From assembly GCA_935421135.1 (NCBI GenBank), contig OW285188.1, forward strand, positions 26,944,433 to 27,008,432: DNA of 64,000 bases, in the 5' to 3' direction. Made by a program: the position numbers and the translations under genes. This document shows, piece by piece, positions 36,301 through 45,840 of the stretch (within the stretch, counting starts at the first letter, position 1; every line of letters starts with the position of its first letter). Under the pieces are notes generated by a model that was given only the letters and a program-made list of their open reading frames with translations, was not told the origin of the DNA and did not search any database. The DNA is from Bugulina stolonifera. Lineage: Eukaryota; Bryozoa; Gymnolaemata; Cheilostomatida; Bugulidae.

Positions 36301-38540
36301 GTCTCAACGTAATGTCAGGTAGACTTAGGCCCTTGCTCTACGATATTAAAGAGTCACATACACTAAATATTATTATCACACTATAAGACAGCAGATGAAA
36401 ACCAAACATGTTTGATGCTGTTTAGCAGATAGCCAAAAGGTTGACATTCACATGCTTGGTAGAGAATAGAGAGAGTAGAGTATCTGACTAATACAGTAAC
36501 ACAGTAACACAGTAATACAGTAAGAATAGAGAGAGTAGAGTATCTGACTAATACAGTAACACAGTAATACAGTAACACAGTAATACAGTAACACAGTAAC
36601 ACAGTAATACAGTAACACAGTAATACAGTAACACAGTAATATAGTAAGAATAGAGAGAGTAGAGTATCTGACTATCTAGTAGTGTTACCTCTACCAGAGC
36701 TGAGTTAAGAGCCCACTGGAGAGCCAGGAATCCACTAGAGAGGTAGAGTTTGGATGGACAGTGAGGTGAGTCCTCTCTGCAGTCCTCTGTAATATACATA
36801 CGGTATGTATACATACATGTATATACATATATTATATTATACATATACATGCACATATTACACATACACATACATATACATGTGCATACTGTACATATAC
36901 ACATACATGTATACATATACAATGTATGTACATATACGCGTACTTAATATAACATACATTACTGCATATTGCTATTTATCTAGCTCGCACATGCAATTTC
37001 TGAACATGCCTATTACGTGCTGCTACAGTATATTGCATAATACAAAACAACGTTGAAACAGAAATGAATACTGTACATGTGTGTATTATAGAATTAAAGC
37101 TCAATGAGGAGAGGACGACTTCTTCCTAGAATCACTATTTTATGAATGCCCATGCTTGAGGTGAATAACTATAGTTAGTGAGTGACTACACCACTAGTTA
37201 CATTACCTCTGTTATTGAGAAACACAGTGGGTCTAGCGCTCTTATCAAAGTCTGTACGGATGGTATAGTTATTGTATGACGTTGTGTGGAACTCGAGGCC
37301 AGCAAATATTTTACTACCATTATGAGATCTGTAGTATTCCTCCGCAGCCTCCAAATCAGAATATCCTTTGACCATTAGCGAGCTACTGGGTAGGTACTTC
37401 TTTACCACCTGATATACAACATATTATATGTATGGCTGTACGACTAGAACACATGCCTTGCATACACAGCAGACAGTGGATATACATGAACTGACGTCAT
37501 CATTTACAGCGAATATGAAATGAGGAAGGATAAATAGAAGAGCAGTTTTTACTGAATTGTGGTAAAATTAGCAGTGTCTGGTCTAGAGAAGCAATGTTGA
37601 ATATGCTGTGTTTTGTACACATCATATTTAACATACCCACGAATAAGATGTGTTTTAAACAGACGTACACACAAGACAGATATGTACATGTACATGTATA
37701 TAGACAGGGTTGTATACCATATATAAATAGGGGTGTATACTGTATATAGACAGGGTTGTGTACTGTATATAGACAGGGGTGTGTACTGTATATAGACAGG
37801 GGTGTGTACTGTATATAGACAGGGGTGTGTACTGTATATAGACAGGGGTGTGTACATGTATATAGACAGGGTTGTATACCATATATAAATAGGGGTGTAT
37901 ACTGTATATAGACAGGGGTGTGTACTGTATATAGACAGGGGTGTGTACTGTATATAGACAGGGGTGTGTACTGTATATAGACAGGGGTGTGCACTGTATA
38001 CGACAGGGGTGTGTAGACAGGAGTGTGTACCGTTTATAGACAGGGGTGTGTACTGTATATAGACAGGGGTGTATATTGTATATAACTTGGAGTGTATATA
38101 GAGAAGGGTGCAGTGTACTTACCTCAGTTGTATATGGAACAGCACTCTCTGGGGTCACAAGTATATCGCCTGAGAAGGTATTGTTGGCTGTAGAGAGAGG
38201 CACTGCAGGGAATATTCCTGTATATGAACCATCTACAGTGGTTACATTAGCCATGTACCTTATAAGAGCCAGTATTATTATAAAGAGTATGGGCCACAGG
38301 AATTCCTATAAATAAATACAGACACAGTAATTAGATGTTCTACATGTATATGTAGTAACGGCAGGAGTACCTCTATGACTGTGTTATGTTATCACTTGGT
38401 GACTGACTAATTGTAAATAACAGAAGCATGGTTCGGACTACCGTAATTAACTGTTTCTTTATCCGCCCCTTGATAATGGCATTACGATGCACCATGGCCT
38501 TGACCTGCCTCCACAGTTTACCATTCTTCTGCACACTCAT
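12383..38540 (-). CDS. ABCA5: ABCA5-like full-size ABC transporter, complete, 37 exons, 1892 aa
   Basis: The start is ATG at 38540-38538 and the stop TGA at 12385-12383. Exons sum to 5679 nt; coordinates are given in the five domain entries below. Order is TMD1, NBD1, TMD2, NBD2, then a novel tail. Both ATP sites look intact: Walker [10 protein letters not shown] and GPNGAGKST, signatures LSGGQKRK and LSGGTKRK, Walker B FLDEP and LLDEP, H-loops STHFMDEAD and TTHYMEEAD. The closest family by recall is ABCA5: shared strings include [45 protein letters not shown]-like near the end, and [17 protein letters not shown]5 is a lysosomal/late endosomal lipid transporter in mammals; that location is only inferred here. 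Vertebrate ABCA5 is about 1640 aa, so this protein is longer, mostly because of its C-terminus. Intron 6 hosts an opposite-strand gene. Confidence 0.93.
13490..13625. repeat. 16-bp minisatellite (AAGGAACCACCTAAAT) x about 8
   Basis: Tandem array in the ABCA intron between exons 35 and 36. Copies vary between CCTAAAT and CCCAAAT. Confidence 0.92.
14404..15085. repeat. 41-bp minisatellite carrying the exon 33 tail, its 5' splice site and an AG acceptor
   Basis: About 16 units. On the coding strand each unit reads through GGAATACAG, then TAGATAACTACTTCGTAACT, then TTTAAAG and GTGGGT. The first unit met by the transcript is the real end of ABCA exon 33 (codons for VDNYFVTLK, donor at 15065). Every later copy repeats that exon end with a donor, preceded by an AG, so each is a potential 26-nt micro-exon. 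Confidence 0.93.
15195..15835. repeat. Minisatellite of ATACACATGTGTATGTTATA units in ABCA intron 32
   Basis: About 24 units of 26-31 bp, internally near-palindromic (ACATGT, TATACATGTATA), filling the intron between exons 32 and 33. Long open frames appear on both strands (216-261 codons) with a purely repetitive translation. Confidence 0.95.
15985..16312. repeat. 12-bp minisatellite (GTATGTGTATGTA) in ABCA intron 31
   Basis: About 27 units of 10-13 bp with GTAGTATGT/GTAGCACGT variants, lying just upstream of exon 32 in the transcript. Confidence 0.92.
16411..16488. repeat. 18-bp minisatellite (GAGACCATGCGCCCTACA) x 4.3
   Basis: Four nearly perfect copies in the same intron as the 15985-16312 array, followed by a short GA run at 16507-16524. 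Confidence 0.95.
17155..17235 (+). mobile_element. Degraded tRNA-like (SINE head) relic
   Basis: GTAGCCTGGTGGTTAGAGCT resembles a Pol III A box and, about 35 bases on, CCAGATTTGATTCC resembles a decayed B box. It lies in ABCA intron 29. The tRNA fold is not maintained, so it is read as an old SINE head rather than a tRNA gene. Confidence 0.45.
17273..17360. repeat. 30-bp minisatellite x 3
   Basis: Three copies of the unit starting GTGCTGCCCTGGCACAGATA. Confidence 0.93.
18660..18980. repeat. 33-36-bp minisatellite containing copies of the ABCA exon 27 donor
   Basis: About nine units. On the minus strand each has AGTCAGTAGTAAGTGCTAGT. The real exon 27 ends CAGCCAGTA|GTAAGTGCTAGT at 18977, so the exon tail and its 5' splice site are repeated down the intron. 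Confidence 0.9.
19150..19275. repeat. 50-bp repeat x 2.4 upstream of ABCA exon 27
   Basis: Unit contains TGCATTATATACATACAATA and TTTACCTG. It directly abuts the exon 27 acceptor (exon starts at 19149), so copies of a CAG|GTAA-like acceptor edge occur. Confidence 0.8.
20135..20455. repeat. 18-bp minisatellite (GCACGGTACACCACCACA) x about 18
   Basis: Tandem units in ABCA intron 25. Open frames in several phases ([23 protein letters not shown]) are repeat artefacts. Confidence 0.95.
21130..21476. repeat. Approximately 48-bp minisatellite adjoining the ABCA exon 23 donor
   Basis: About seven units containing GTAATACATGATGTACATGT and AGAGTAATACACGATGCAGA. On the coding strand the array begins three bases after the donor at 21479. 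Confidence 0.92.
22618..22705. repeat. AT-rich short repeat (TATATAATACATAT)
   Basis: About five units of 14-17 bp inside ABCA intron 20. Confidence 0.85.
23108..23213. repeat. Foldback (inverted repeat) in ABCA intron 19
   Basis: AGTACAGTCTAGTTTAGTG at 23108-23126 pairs with CACTAAACTAAACTAAACTG-type sequence at 23190-23213. The right arm has one extra CTAAA unit. A further CAGTTTAGTTTTCCC lies in the loop. MITE-like. Confidence 0.6.
25195..25550. repeat. Foldback element (MITE-like) in ABCA intron 15
   Basis: TGTCACTAAAATTTTGGAGTTGTCTTAC-type sequence at about 25296-25323 is the near-perfect reverse complement of 25417-25445. Outer flanks also pair loosely (TTACCAAGTCTGTTCACTC on the left, GAGTGGACACTCTTGGTAAA on the right). 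The right arm has an internal duplication of TTTTACCTAGAGTGGACA. No coding capacity. Confidence 0.7.
25932..27215. repeat. 49-bp minisatellite x about 26 in ABCA intron 14
   Basis: Unit contains ACGATGTGATGATACACATG and TTAGTACGAGAGTATCAACA. Variants include GATATGATG, TTTGTACGAG and a 5-base-shorter form lacking TTACG, and the variants recur in ordered blocks, showing multi-unit duplications. Confidence 0.97.
28165..28985. repeat. 35-bp minisatellite carrying the ABCA exon 12 tail and 5' splice site, x about 23
   Basis: On the coding strand each unit reads GGTAACCCTAAG|GTGAGTAA and then CATGGTGGGTTCATT. The unit nearest the exon is the true end of exon 12 (codons GNPK, donor at 28973). Roughly 22 further near-identical exon-tail/donor copies follow in the intron. 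Alternating TTAGGG/TTACGG variants suggest a 70-bp dimer stage. Confidence 0.95.
32340..32452. repeat. Approximately 50-bp tandem duplication
   Basis: TATATTATATACATATTATC and the following CTACATATTATTGCTATAAC occur twice in tandem upstream of the nested gene. Confidence 0.85.
32645..34374 (+). CDS. Unknown protein, nested on the opposite strand inside ABCA intron 6 (525 aa)
   Basis: Two exons, 32645-32927 and 33080-34374, joined in phase (AACCCAC|GTAAG ... GAACAG|ACAACGG); the second is a 1.3-kb open frame. I do not recognise the family. The protein is hydrophilic, rich in Ser, Arg, Lys and Glu, with no membrane helix or signal peptide; exon 1 is fairly acidic, the middle is basic ([18 protein letters not shown]), and the end is acidic ([17 protein letters not shown]). 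An AATAAA signal at 34571-34576 supports a real 3' end. The frame is open upstream of the chosen ATG to an AG at 32608, so a 5' exon may exist. It lies wholly within the intron between 31112 and 35268 of a minus-strand gene. Confidence 0.75.
34571..34576 (+). terminator. Polyadenylation signal AATAAA of the nested gene
   Basis: Canonical AATAAA about 200 bases after the stop at 34374, on the sense strand of the nested gene. Confidence 0.6.
35462..35552. repeat. 31-bp repeat x about 3 beside the ABCA exon 6 acceptor
   Basis: Unit like GTGATAGTATAGTAGTAAAT, starting five bases upstream (in the transcript) of exon 6. Confidence 0.75.
36465..36670. repeat. Composite repeat in ABCA intron 4
   Basis: Three copies of AGAATAGAGAGAGTAGAGTA separated by runs of the 8-bp unit ACAGTAAC/ACAGTAAT. 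The same 8-bp unit occurs separately at 36005-36078. Confidence 0.88.
37690..38100. repeat. 23-bp minisatellite (GTATATAGACAGGGGTGTGT) in ABCA intron 2
   Basis: About 17 units, with a longer block (including TTGTATACCATATATAAATA) repeated twice. It starts about 20 bases after the exon 2 donor at 38123. Confidence 0.93.
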
Positions 38541-38809
38541 ACTTCCTGAGCAGGAAATACCAATATGTTAAAATCATGTATTATTGTACAATTACCAGCT
38601 ATAGTTCCTATTTTATGGCACATCACATACACTTTGTTCAAATGCAAATGAACATTTTTAATGTGGAAAAATATGAAATAAAATATACTTCAGACATAGA
38701 ATTCTTATTAGTACTGAGAGTCCTTGCCAGTACTTTTGTTACATTATCTACCAAGGAACAAGGGGATATGATGGATATAACTACAATGAAATAAAAAAAA
38801 CTCACCAGG

Positions 38810-39062
38810 CTTATACTCCTCGGCGTGACCAGCCCCTTGCAGCTCGCACTGCCATGTGCCAGTGCTGGCCAACTCCCTGTGAGCAAAGGCCCAGATGACA
38901 TGGCCTTTTTTTGGCAGTTGCCTTGAAGCCATGCTTTGCATGACCCCAAGGACTATTGAGGCACAGGAGCAATTGTGGCTGGATGCCCTTCCTAACACCA
39001 CCGTGACCGGGATTCGAACCTGGGACCTTCAGCATTCTAACCACTAAGCCACGGCTGCTCCT
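38810..39062 (-). mobile_element. tRNA-derived SINE
   Basis: On the minus strand it begins GGAGCAGCCGTGGCTTAGTG (A box TGGCTTAGTGG), then GGTTCGAATCC (perfect B box), then GTTAGGAAGGGCATCCAGCC, a body motif I recall from several animal SINE tails. It ends near a T-rich stretch at about 38800. The tRNA-like head is too short and lacks a proper anticodon arm, so it is not a tRNA gene. It sits about 270 bp upstream of the ABCA start codon. Confidence 0.82.
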
Positions 39063-39680
39063 ATTTCAACTACATTGAAATAGGATACCAGCAAACAGCA
39101 GCACAATAGAGCAAGGTGGAACTAAAGAAGTAACAGACCTACCTGGTGTGTGACGCAGCAAGACTTAGACCAAGTTGTTAATCATGGCAAGTAAGACACT
39201 AGGGGTGCTATGTTAGACACCCTGTACCCTAATACAAGATTAGATAGTGTAACACGACTACATCATCAACTAACTGACTTATTACAGAGCAGGACTACTA
39301 CCAGTCCAACACAGGAAACAGGAACATTCTAATGACAAACAGGATGTTGAAGTAAAGGTGGCATGAGATTCTAGTATTGTTTAGCCTAATGTCTTTCCAT
39401 GTCTTGTATTGTTATTGTTATGTTTGTAGTTATTGTACATGCTGTGACCAGAAAGTATTGTTATAACAACGCCATTATCAGGTTGGTAGTGATAGGCTGA
39501 GTTTATTACACTGAATTCACTATAACACTTATTTTAAATAACATATTATGTATTATATTGTATATTCAGTTAGGTCAGTAAAATATAGGGTTAAAATATG
39601 AGCAGTGAATCTAAACTACGGAACCTTTTCTCAAAATAATAATAATGTTATTACAGTGTATTATTAATAGAGTGGTGTAA

Positions 39681-39998
39681 ATACCACATAACAGTCACTA
39701 GTATACATGATTATACCACATAGCAGTCACTAGTATACATGGTTATACCACATAGCAGTCACTAGTATACATGGTTATACCACATAACAGTCACTAGTAT
39801 ACATGGTTATACCACATAATAGTCACTAGTATACATGGTTATACCACATAACAGTCACTAGTATACATGTTTATACCACATAATAGTCACTAGTATACAT
39901 GGTTATACCACATAATAGTCACTAGTATACATGGTTATACCACATAACAGTCACTATTATACATGATTATACCACATAATAGTCACTAGTATACATGA
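39681..39998. repeat. 32-bp minisatellite x about 10
   Basis: Unit contains ACCACATAACAGTCACTAGT and ATACATGGTT, just 3' of the ECI2 stop codon. Confidence 0.95.
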
Positions 39999-40052
39999 TT
40001 AGAATAACAATAACAAATATAAGTTAATATGGCAATGAATAGCGAGAAGAAG

Positions 40053-43000
40053 TTACTTGGCAGTGAAGAAGTTCATAATTGCTGTCATACACTCGTCAGA
40101 CTGCCAACGTTCTACCAGCCTATCACATTCAGCTTTGTTTACTTTGAGTAGCAAATCTCTTTCCTGGTCTCGTATCAGTGTCTTTGAGTACCGCAGGCTC
40201 TACAGACATCCATTGGTATACATATGTATGTACATATGTACGTACGTACGTATGTGTTGTATGCATGTACGTACGTACGTATGTGTTGTATGCATGTACG
40301 TACGTACGTGTTGTATGCATGTGCGTACGTACGTGTTGTATGCATGTACATGTACGTACGTACGTACGTATGTGTTGCATGCATGTACATACGTACGTGT
40401 TGTGTTTTATAGGAGTACAACATTACATGTTGCATGCAGTACGGACTTACAGTCTCACATATTATTGTACATACATCCGTACATACATACATACATACGT
40501 ACGTACGTACGTACGTACGTATGTATGTATGTACGTATGTATGTATGTACAATAATATGTACGTACGTACGTATGTATGTACAATAATATGTGAGACTGT
40601 ACGTCCGTACTGCATGCAACATGTAATGTTGTACTCCTATAAAACACAATATAGTATACAAGTCCAGTAAGTACACAAAGACTTTAGATATAGAAGACTT
40701 ACCCCTTTAGGAAGCTTGGAGTAAGAGTTGATTCTCTCCCACACCTCCTCCTGGAACGTCTGGTCTGGGAACACCTCTGTGACTAGACCCAGCTGACAGG
40801 CCTCTTGGGCTGATATTTTCTTGTTGAACAGCAGCATCTCACTGGCCTGCGTACATATGCAAAAACACAGTCAGTGTTAGTAACACATGTCTATGTGTAT
40901 GCACCGTCAGTGTTAGTAACGCATGTCCATGTGTACGCACCGTCATTGTTAGTAACACGCCGTCTGCTAGTAGGTGATCAGATCAGAATGTTGTAGAATA
41001 AAAGATACCGAGACCTCATTCAGCCTGATACTGCAGTGCCACTCTACTCAAAGCTAAACACACATGTGCATTGATAGTGTGCAACTCCTCGAATCAGCAA
41101 ACTCTCACTACTTTGACCTCTCCAACAAAATTGACAAGTGAATAGCATGATGACACAGCGGTTAGAAAACTTATATAATACACAATGTATATAACACATT
41201 GAGAAATCAATGGCATTCAAGATGGTTGCACCGACTCATTTCCTACCTTCATAGGTCCGAGAATCTTGGAGAATGTATAGGAAGAACACCCCTCTGGTGA
41301 TTGTCCAAGAGAGCTAAATGGAGTCTGGAAAGTTGCCTGAAAGTAAACGCGTAATAAGCTCTAAGAACCTATCACATATCCATCAATCAGCAAGGGGCAT
41401 ATGGGTCAGTCAACTAGTAAGCCACCACACCTTGGCGAAGGAAGCAGTGGTGTGATTGAGCCTAGGTATTAATGCTGAGAAAGAACAAGAGAATGAGCAG
41501 AGAATACACGCTTCATACAGAGTTGCCTGATCACTCACCCTGTCAGTAGCATACACGATATCAAATAGTCCCATAGTAGTGACAGCCACTCCCACTGCAG
41601 GGCCATTCACCACTCCAATCAGTGGTTTAGAGAAGTTGATGAATGCATCCACAAATTTCCTAAACACATGCACCATGACATTTAGCACTCAGTCTAAGGT
41701 CAACTAGACTGATATATTGGAGTTGTCTCCTGTTACACGAGGGAATACCATACAACCACAACGTACATGACTTACGTAGTATAGAACAAGCAGGTGGTTG
41801 AGCATTTACATATAATACAAATAGAATGGCCACTCAGCATGTTGTACTCACTGCAGAAGGATTCCGGAGTCTTGAGCTAATTTAGGTATGTCTTTAGGTT
41901 CAATTCCCATAAAGTTGTTGAGGTCGTTTCCACTACAGTAATAGTCTCCAGCACCTACAGAATACAGTGATAGCCTGTTACTGTACACTACAGTAATAGT
42001 CTCCAGCACCTACAGAATACAGTGATAGCCTGTTACTGTACACTACAGTAATAGTCTCCAGCACCTACAGAATACAGTGATAGCCTGTTACTGTACGTAC
42101 ACAACACAACAAAACAAATAATATAATATAGTACTGAATGATGCAGACCAAACTAATAATGATGCATGATATAAAGATACGATGCATACATACATGTATA
42201 ATATGGTGTAATAGGTCACGAGTAAACAACTCCTCAGTTGACTGGAAACTAACCTGTTATAGTAGCAAGTACAACACTAGGGTCTTTATCAGCCTCCTCC
42301 AAGGCAGCCGCCCACTCATTATACATCTACAGCAAACAATTAGCCTTTGAACCTATGTCAGTCACTTACCCCTACTTGACAGATATAGTATATAAAACCT
42401 AGGCTAACTTATCTGTTTATACAGGCATTTATTCTAACTACATACATGTGGGCTATAGACATTGTGCAAGTAGGCCGTTTCTATACTGCTAAGTAAGCCT
42501 TGTACATCGACTAACATTACTAAGTGATCTAAGCCGTACCTAAAAAACAGAATTAATGTTGAGGTGTTGAACTGCGGAGTCAGGTCTCATAACTCGAGAT
42601 TCAACTCAAAACGACACCATAAAGGGCATTAAACAACACTCCTTCTGCTTATCAGTAACACAGTAAAGTGTCAACTACAATACTTACCTCCACTGTTATA
42701 GCATTCTTTTTCTTGGGTCTATTAAGTTGTATCTTGTAAACCCCATGCTCATTGGTCACATCAAGTGTGTTATACTTGCCGGTGCTGACAGGGGCAGCAG
42801 CCTCATCACTGGAGACTAGGCTGTTTATCAGCTCTATATACTTTAGCTGTGCCTCATCCTATCAAACCATACAATAGTTTAGTTCAGGTTCCACAATTAA
42901 TCATCAGCAAACCGATGTTTTGGAGATCTAGGAGCTCATGCTAGCTGTAAATATACATGTACATGATGTTCTGACTATATATATAAAATAGTACCTGAGA

Positions 43001-44118
43001 TATGGATCCTAGTGCTGTCCATGCTTCCCACTTAGCTTTCCCCACAAAGTCCATCATACCGGGTTTCTTGGTTTTATTTGGTCCAACTGTTGACTAAATT
43101 TGTAAATAAAACTCAATTAGGTACAGACTATCATCAGATGCATGAGGTGACGACTGTACTCATACATTGTATATACAAAGTGATATCCAGAGTGCCAATG
43201 TAAGAGCACTCGTTCAGTATATCCATTAGGTCATAATGTGAGACACTGTAATATATTATGCACATACATGTATATATGATATAATACTACGATGCATAGT
43301 AAACGTTTCAGTAACATATTTATAAAAGTGACATTACCATTCTCATCTCACAACATTTCGAAAAAGGATCATTCTACTTACTGGGTAAATACCCAGTAAA
43401 CAGAATGATCTAAGTTAAGTTATTAGAAGCAATGTTCTGTAATATAATCTGAACCAACCTGTTTGAATAATGCATATATCTGTAGCTTTACTTGATTCCC
43501 AGGGTCTTCCTTGAGCAGAGACAAACTCTCCTTTGCTTTATCAAACTCTGCATCGTGAGCTCCATAATACAGTGATGTGGTGTGGAAGAACCCTCTCTGT
43601 CCACTAAACAACCATGGGTATACATGATGTCTAATTATGTTACTTGCTGTGCATGCTATAGCAATCAGTGGAGACATCAATGATATCTTATTACACTAAA
43701 AGATATCATATGCATTCACAAACATTTCAATAATTAACGATATAATATGTGTACTCCATTGCAGTCTTAATAACAATTTGTGTACAATATTATATTGATA
43801 ACATACTAGGCTAACCTTGATCCTATAGATAATAAATACTTGTTCCATCCCTAAATTCACTGAACTTAGACAATAATAAATAAGCAAGCTGTATAATCCC
43901 TAAGAGTTGTACCTTTGAGGTATATTATTACATGTTGGCAACCGCCTGCCACAAGCTTTGCTGACTAGACTTTGATAGCAGTGACGGTAGCTGACATTGC
44001 TTGCACATATGTTAGGAGAGCGTCTTGATGATAACAGATTAATTCCATGGGGCTGAGCCTTCACTCTCAATTTGGTAGCACTTCTTAGAAAGGCTGTCGA
44101 GTGTAAGGACAGAGCCAT
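40053..44118 (-). CDS. ECI2: Enoyl-CoA delta isomerase 2 (ACBP domain plus crotonase domain), complete, 10 exons
   Basis: Exons: 43913-44118, 43459-43603, 42995-43093, 42688-42858, 42254-42326, 41852-41954, 41539-41659, 41247-41336, 40703-40846, 40053-40199; 1299 nt, 432 aa, all in phase. The first 70 residues are Arg/Ser-rich and acid-poor, as in a mitochondrial presequence. An acyl-CoA-binding domain follows ([33 protein letters not shown]), then the crotonase fold: oxyanion-hole strands [10 protein letters not shown] and [10 protein letters not shown], and the catalytic Glu in [12 protein letters not shown]. It shifts 3-enoyl-CoA double bonds to the 2-trans position during unsaturated fatty-acid oxidation. 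The C-terminus is FFTAK, so no SKL-type peroxisomal signal is seen; a mitochondrial location is inferred. Intron 9 holds a large inverted repeat, and the exon 6 acceptor edge is triplicated. Confidence 0.95.
40205..40600. repeat. ACGT-rich tandem region in ECI2 intron 9
   Basis: Repeated ACGTACGTACGT and 27-bp TATGTGTTGTATGCATGTAC units, then alternating ATGT/ACGT tracts. Almost every segment is self-complementary. The CpG-containing tetranucleotide ACGT is unusually dense for this AT-rich window. Confidence 0.9.
40401..40648. repeat. Large near-perfect inverted repeat (76-bp arms)
   Basis: Left arm 40401-40476 starts TGTGTTTTATAGGAGTACAA; right arm 40573-40648 ends in its complement. The arms differ at one base (GGACTTAC against GGACGTAC). 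The 96-bp spacer is itself ACGT-repetitive and partly palindromic. Foldback transposon-like, or a recent inverted duplication. Confidence 0.9.
40871..40957. repeat. 36-bp repeat x 2.3 beside ECI2 exon 9
   Basis: GTCAGTGTTAGTAACACATG plus flanking bases repeated, about 25 bp from the exon 9 acceptor at 40846. Confidence 0.85.
41932..42095. repeat. 55-bp repeat x 3 duplicating the ECI2 exon 6 start and its acceptor
   Basis: On the coding strand each unit contains TATTCTGTAG| followed by GTGCTGGAGACTATTACTGT. Only the copy ending in the real exon (start 41954) continues into GGAAACGACCTC. Two further copies, each with acceptor and the codons for AGDYYCS, lie in the intron. Confidence 0.93.
43367..43410. 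repeat. Compact palindromic hairpin in ECI2 intron 2
   Basis: GATCATTCTACTTACTGGGT pairs with ACCCAGTAAACAGAATGATC; 21-bp arms with two mismatches and a 2-base loop. Confidence 0.8.
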
Positions 44119-45744
44119 GCTGAAATATGATATGGTAAGACCTGTTGGCTACTCAGTTGAACATATTAACACAGCATAGCCTGAAACATGTCTAGTCATA
44201 ATCAGAGATATATGAGAGCTAAATAAACAAAGCGCCCTCATCGTCAACCTTCTTTTGCACAGATTTAAAAATGTATAACTTGGATAAAACAAAATTTGCT
44301 TTGGTGATAACGATAAACATAAACAAATATCCTCCCTCATATACATATATCTATACTATGCAAATAGGCCAAAATGAACATTGATGATACATTTAATACA
44401 TATGATTTCAAATCGACTGCTATTACTATACTTTTAACTGAGCAATGGGGTTCAAAATTTCAACAAGCTGAACTTTGAGCCCCCTCACTCATTCAAGTGT
44501 TAGGCAGTGCAGTATAGTAAAACCACATTATGGTCAGTGGCCAAAAATAAAGCTTCAAGCCCTTGTGTGGCTAGACTGTAAGATTCTACAAAGAGGTCAG
44601 AGGGCCACCCAGGCCCCGATGGGCGGCACACCCGTGAATGGGATGTAGAAACAGTATGCTTTATGAAGCACTTTCTTGAAAAATATTGAAGTACGTAACA
44701 CGTACAATGCGACATACATTAATAAAACAGGTTAGCACATGTGTGGAATGGCTATAATAATGAGCACAGACCTTCATCTAAATGTATGATCAATACAATA
44801 TATCTTTAGTATGTAATACCATATAATGGCATTTCTCATACAGTACAGGGTGCTCGAGATGCTCAAACATCACTGGCTATGCCTATGGTGACTGCAGTTT
44901 CATCCACTGAACATCAATGGGAACACCATTAACAAAGTCAGGTGCAAGTAGGCAAGACAAGGCGACAAGAGGGTGCAACTAATATGCTGCCGGCATCATT
45001 AACTGGAAAGCATCGTGTAGACCTAAGTACATATTGGTGAATATAAACATTGACTTGGGTGACACAAAATTTAAAGCGCTACTTTCTTGTTGGTAAAAAT
45101 TTTCAACATCGAATGATGGAGGCTTATTTAATTGAGATCCCTAACGTTAGTTAGCAACTCATAGCCAGGCCAGCTTCAAAATTAGTGCCCATCTATGCTC
45201 AAACTGACGTATTCTGTATTAGTGTAGTTTCGTCCTGAGAACAGTTCAGGACCTAAAGCTTCATTGACCATGGTTGGTGCTTATTTTTCTCGCAGAGAGG
45301 TTCAGAAACTTTACCCAGATCTAGAAGTGATAGGTCACTCACTCAAAGAGTAAAAAGTCAACTGAAAATTATTATTTGCGATGCTAAAAAGTCAAAATGA
45401 AAATAGGTCAATAAAAAAGGAAAATCAACCAGAGCCACCTTGACCTTATAGTTCTGGTACTTATCTCCACTGTTTATAATATAAAACACCAATAACGCTA
45501 AATAATTGTAAAGTTAAGTAATATAGTAATTGTAATTATACTATATATTTTTAATAATTATTTTATAACAATAAATTATAATTAGGCCTATATTACAATG
45601 AAAATTAAAACAAAACTAAATATCTTAATATTAAATATAAACTAATATCATTTCACAAGATGCATTCATGATTCTTATTCTCTGCAATAATTATTATTCT
45701 TCATGCGATCAGAAATTGGCTATTTGACTTAAGGTTAAGGAACT

Positions 45745-45840
45745 AGTGTTGTGTTGACTTGGTTAAGTTCCTAGACCCCAGGTAAGGGGAAAAAGGAACT
45801 ATCAGAATTGCAGTTCTTTTTTGTTAGTCCGTTGAGTCAG
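45745..45840. repeat. Dispersed repeat family 2, copy A
   Basis: GTTCCTAGACCCC, GGGGAAAAAGGAACTAT and TTTTTTGTTAGTCCG appear in the same order in copy B (46662-46790), same orientation. Confidence 0.65.

Larger units (their letters stand above)
30578..38540 (-). other. ABCA5: ABCA5-like: TMD1 segment (exons 1-8, residues 1-436)
   Basis: Exons 38442-38540, 38123-38305, 37207-37408, 36689-36786, 36123-36337, 35268-35457, 30939-31112, 30578-30725. Exon 1 gives a cytosolic start. Exon 2 opens with the first membrane helix ([18 protein letters not shown]), followed by a large extracellular loop with N-glycosylation sequons (NVT, NNT, NYT) and a PHC/CRE cysteine cluster in exon 4. Exons 5-8 supply the membrane bundle: the [21 protein letters not shown] coupling region spans the exon 5/6 junction, followed by [20 protein letters not shown], a helix in exon 7 and [20 protein letters not shown] in exon 8. 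Phases match at all seven junctions. Confidence 0.9.
38541..40052. other. Intergenic region between ABCA 5' end and ECI2 3' end
   Basis: Both flanking genes are on the minus strand, so this holds the ABCA upstream region. It contains a SINE (38810-39062) and a 32-bp array (39681-39998). No coding exon was recognised. Confidence 0.6.

Noticed and set aside
38995..39062. tRNA gene
   Set aside because: A and B boxes are present but only about 56 bases lie between candidate acceptor strands and no proper anticodon arm forms; it is the head of a SINE.
40057..40587. 176-codon plus-strand open frame rich in YVRTYVC
   Set aside because: It reads antisense through ECI2 exon 10 into an ACGT repeat; the repetitive part has no complexity.
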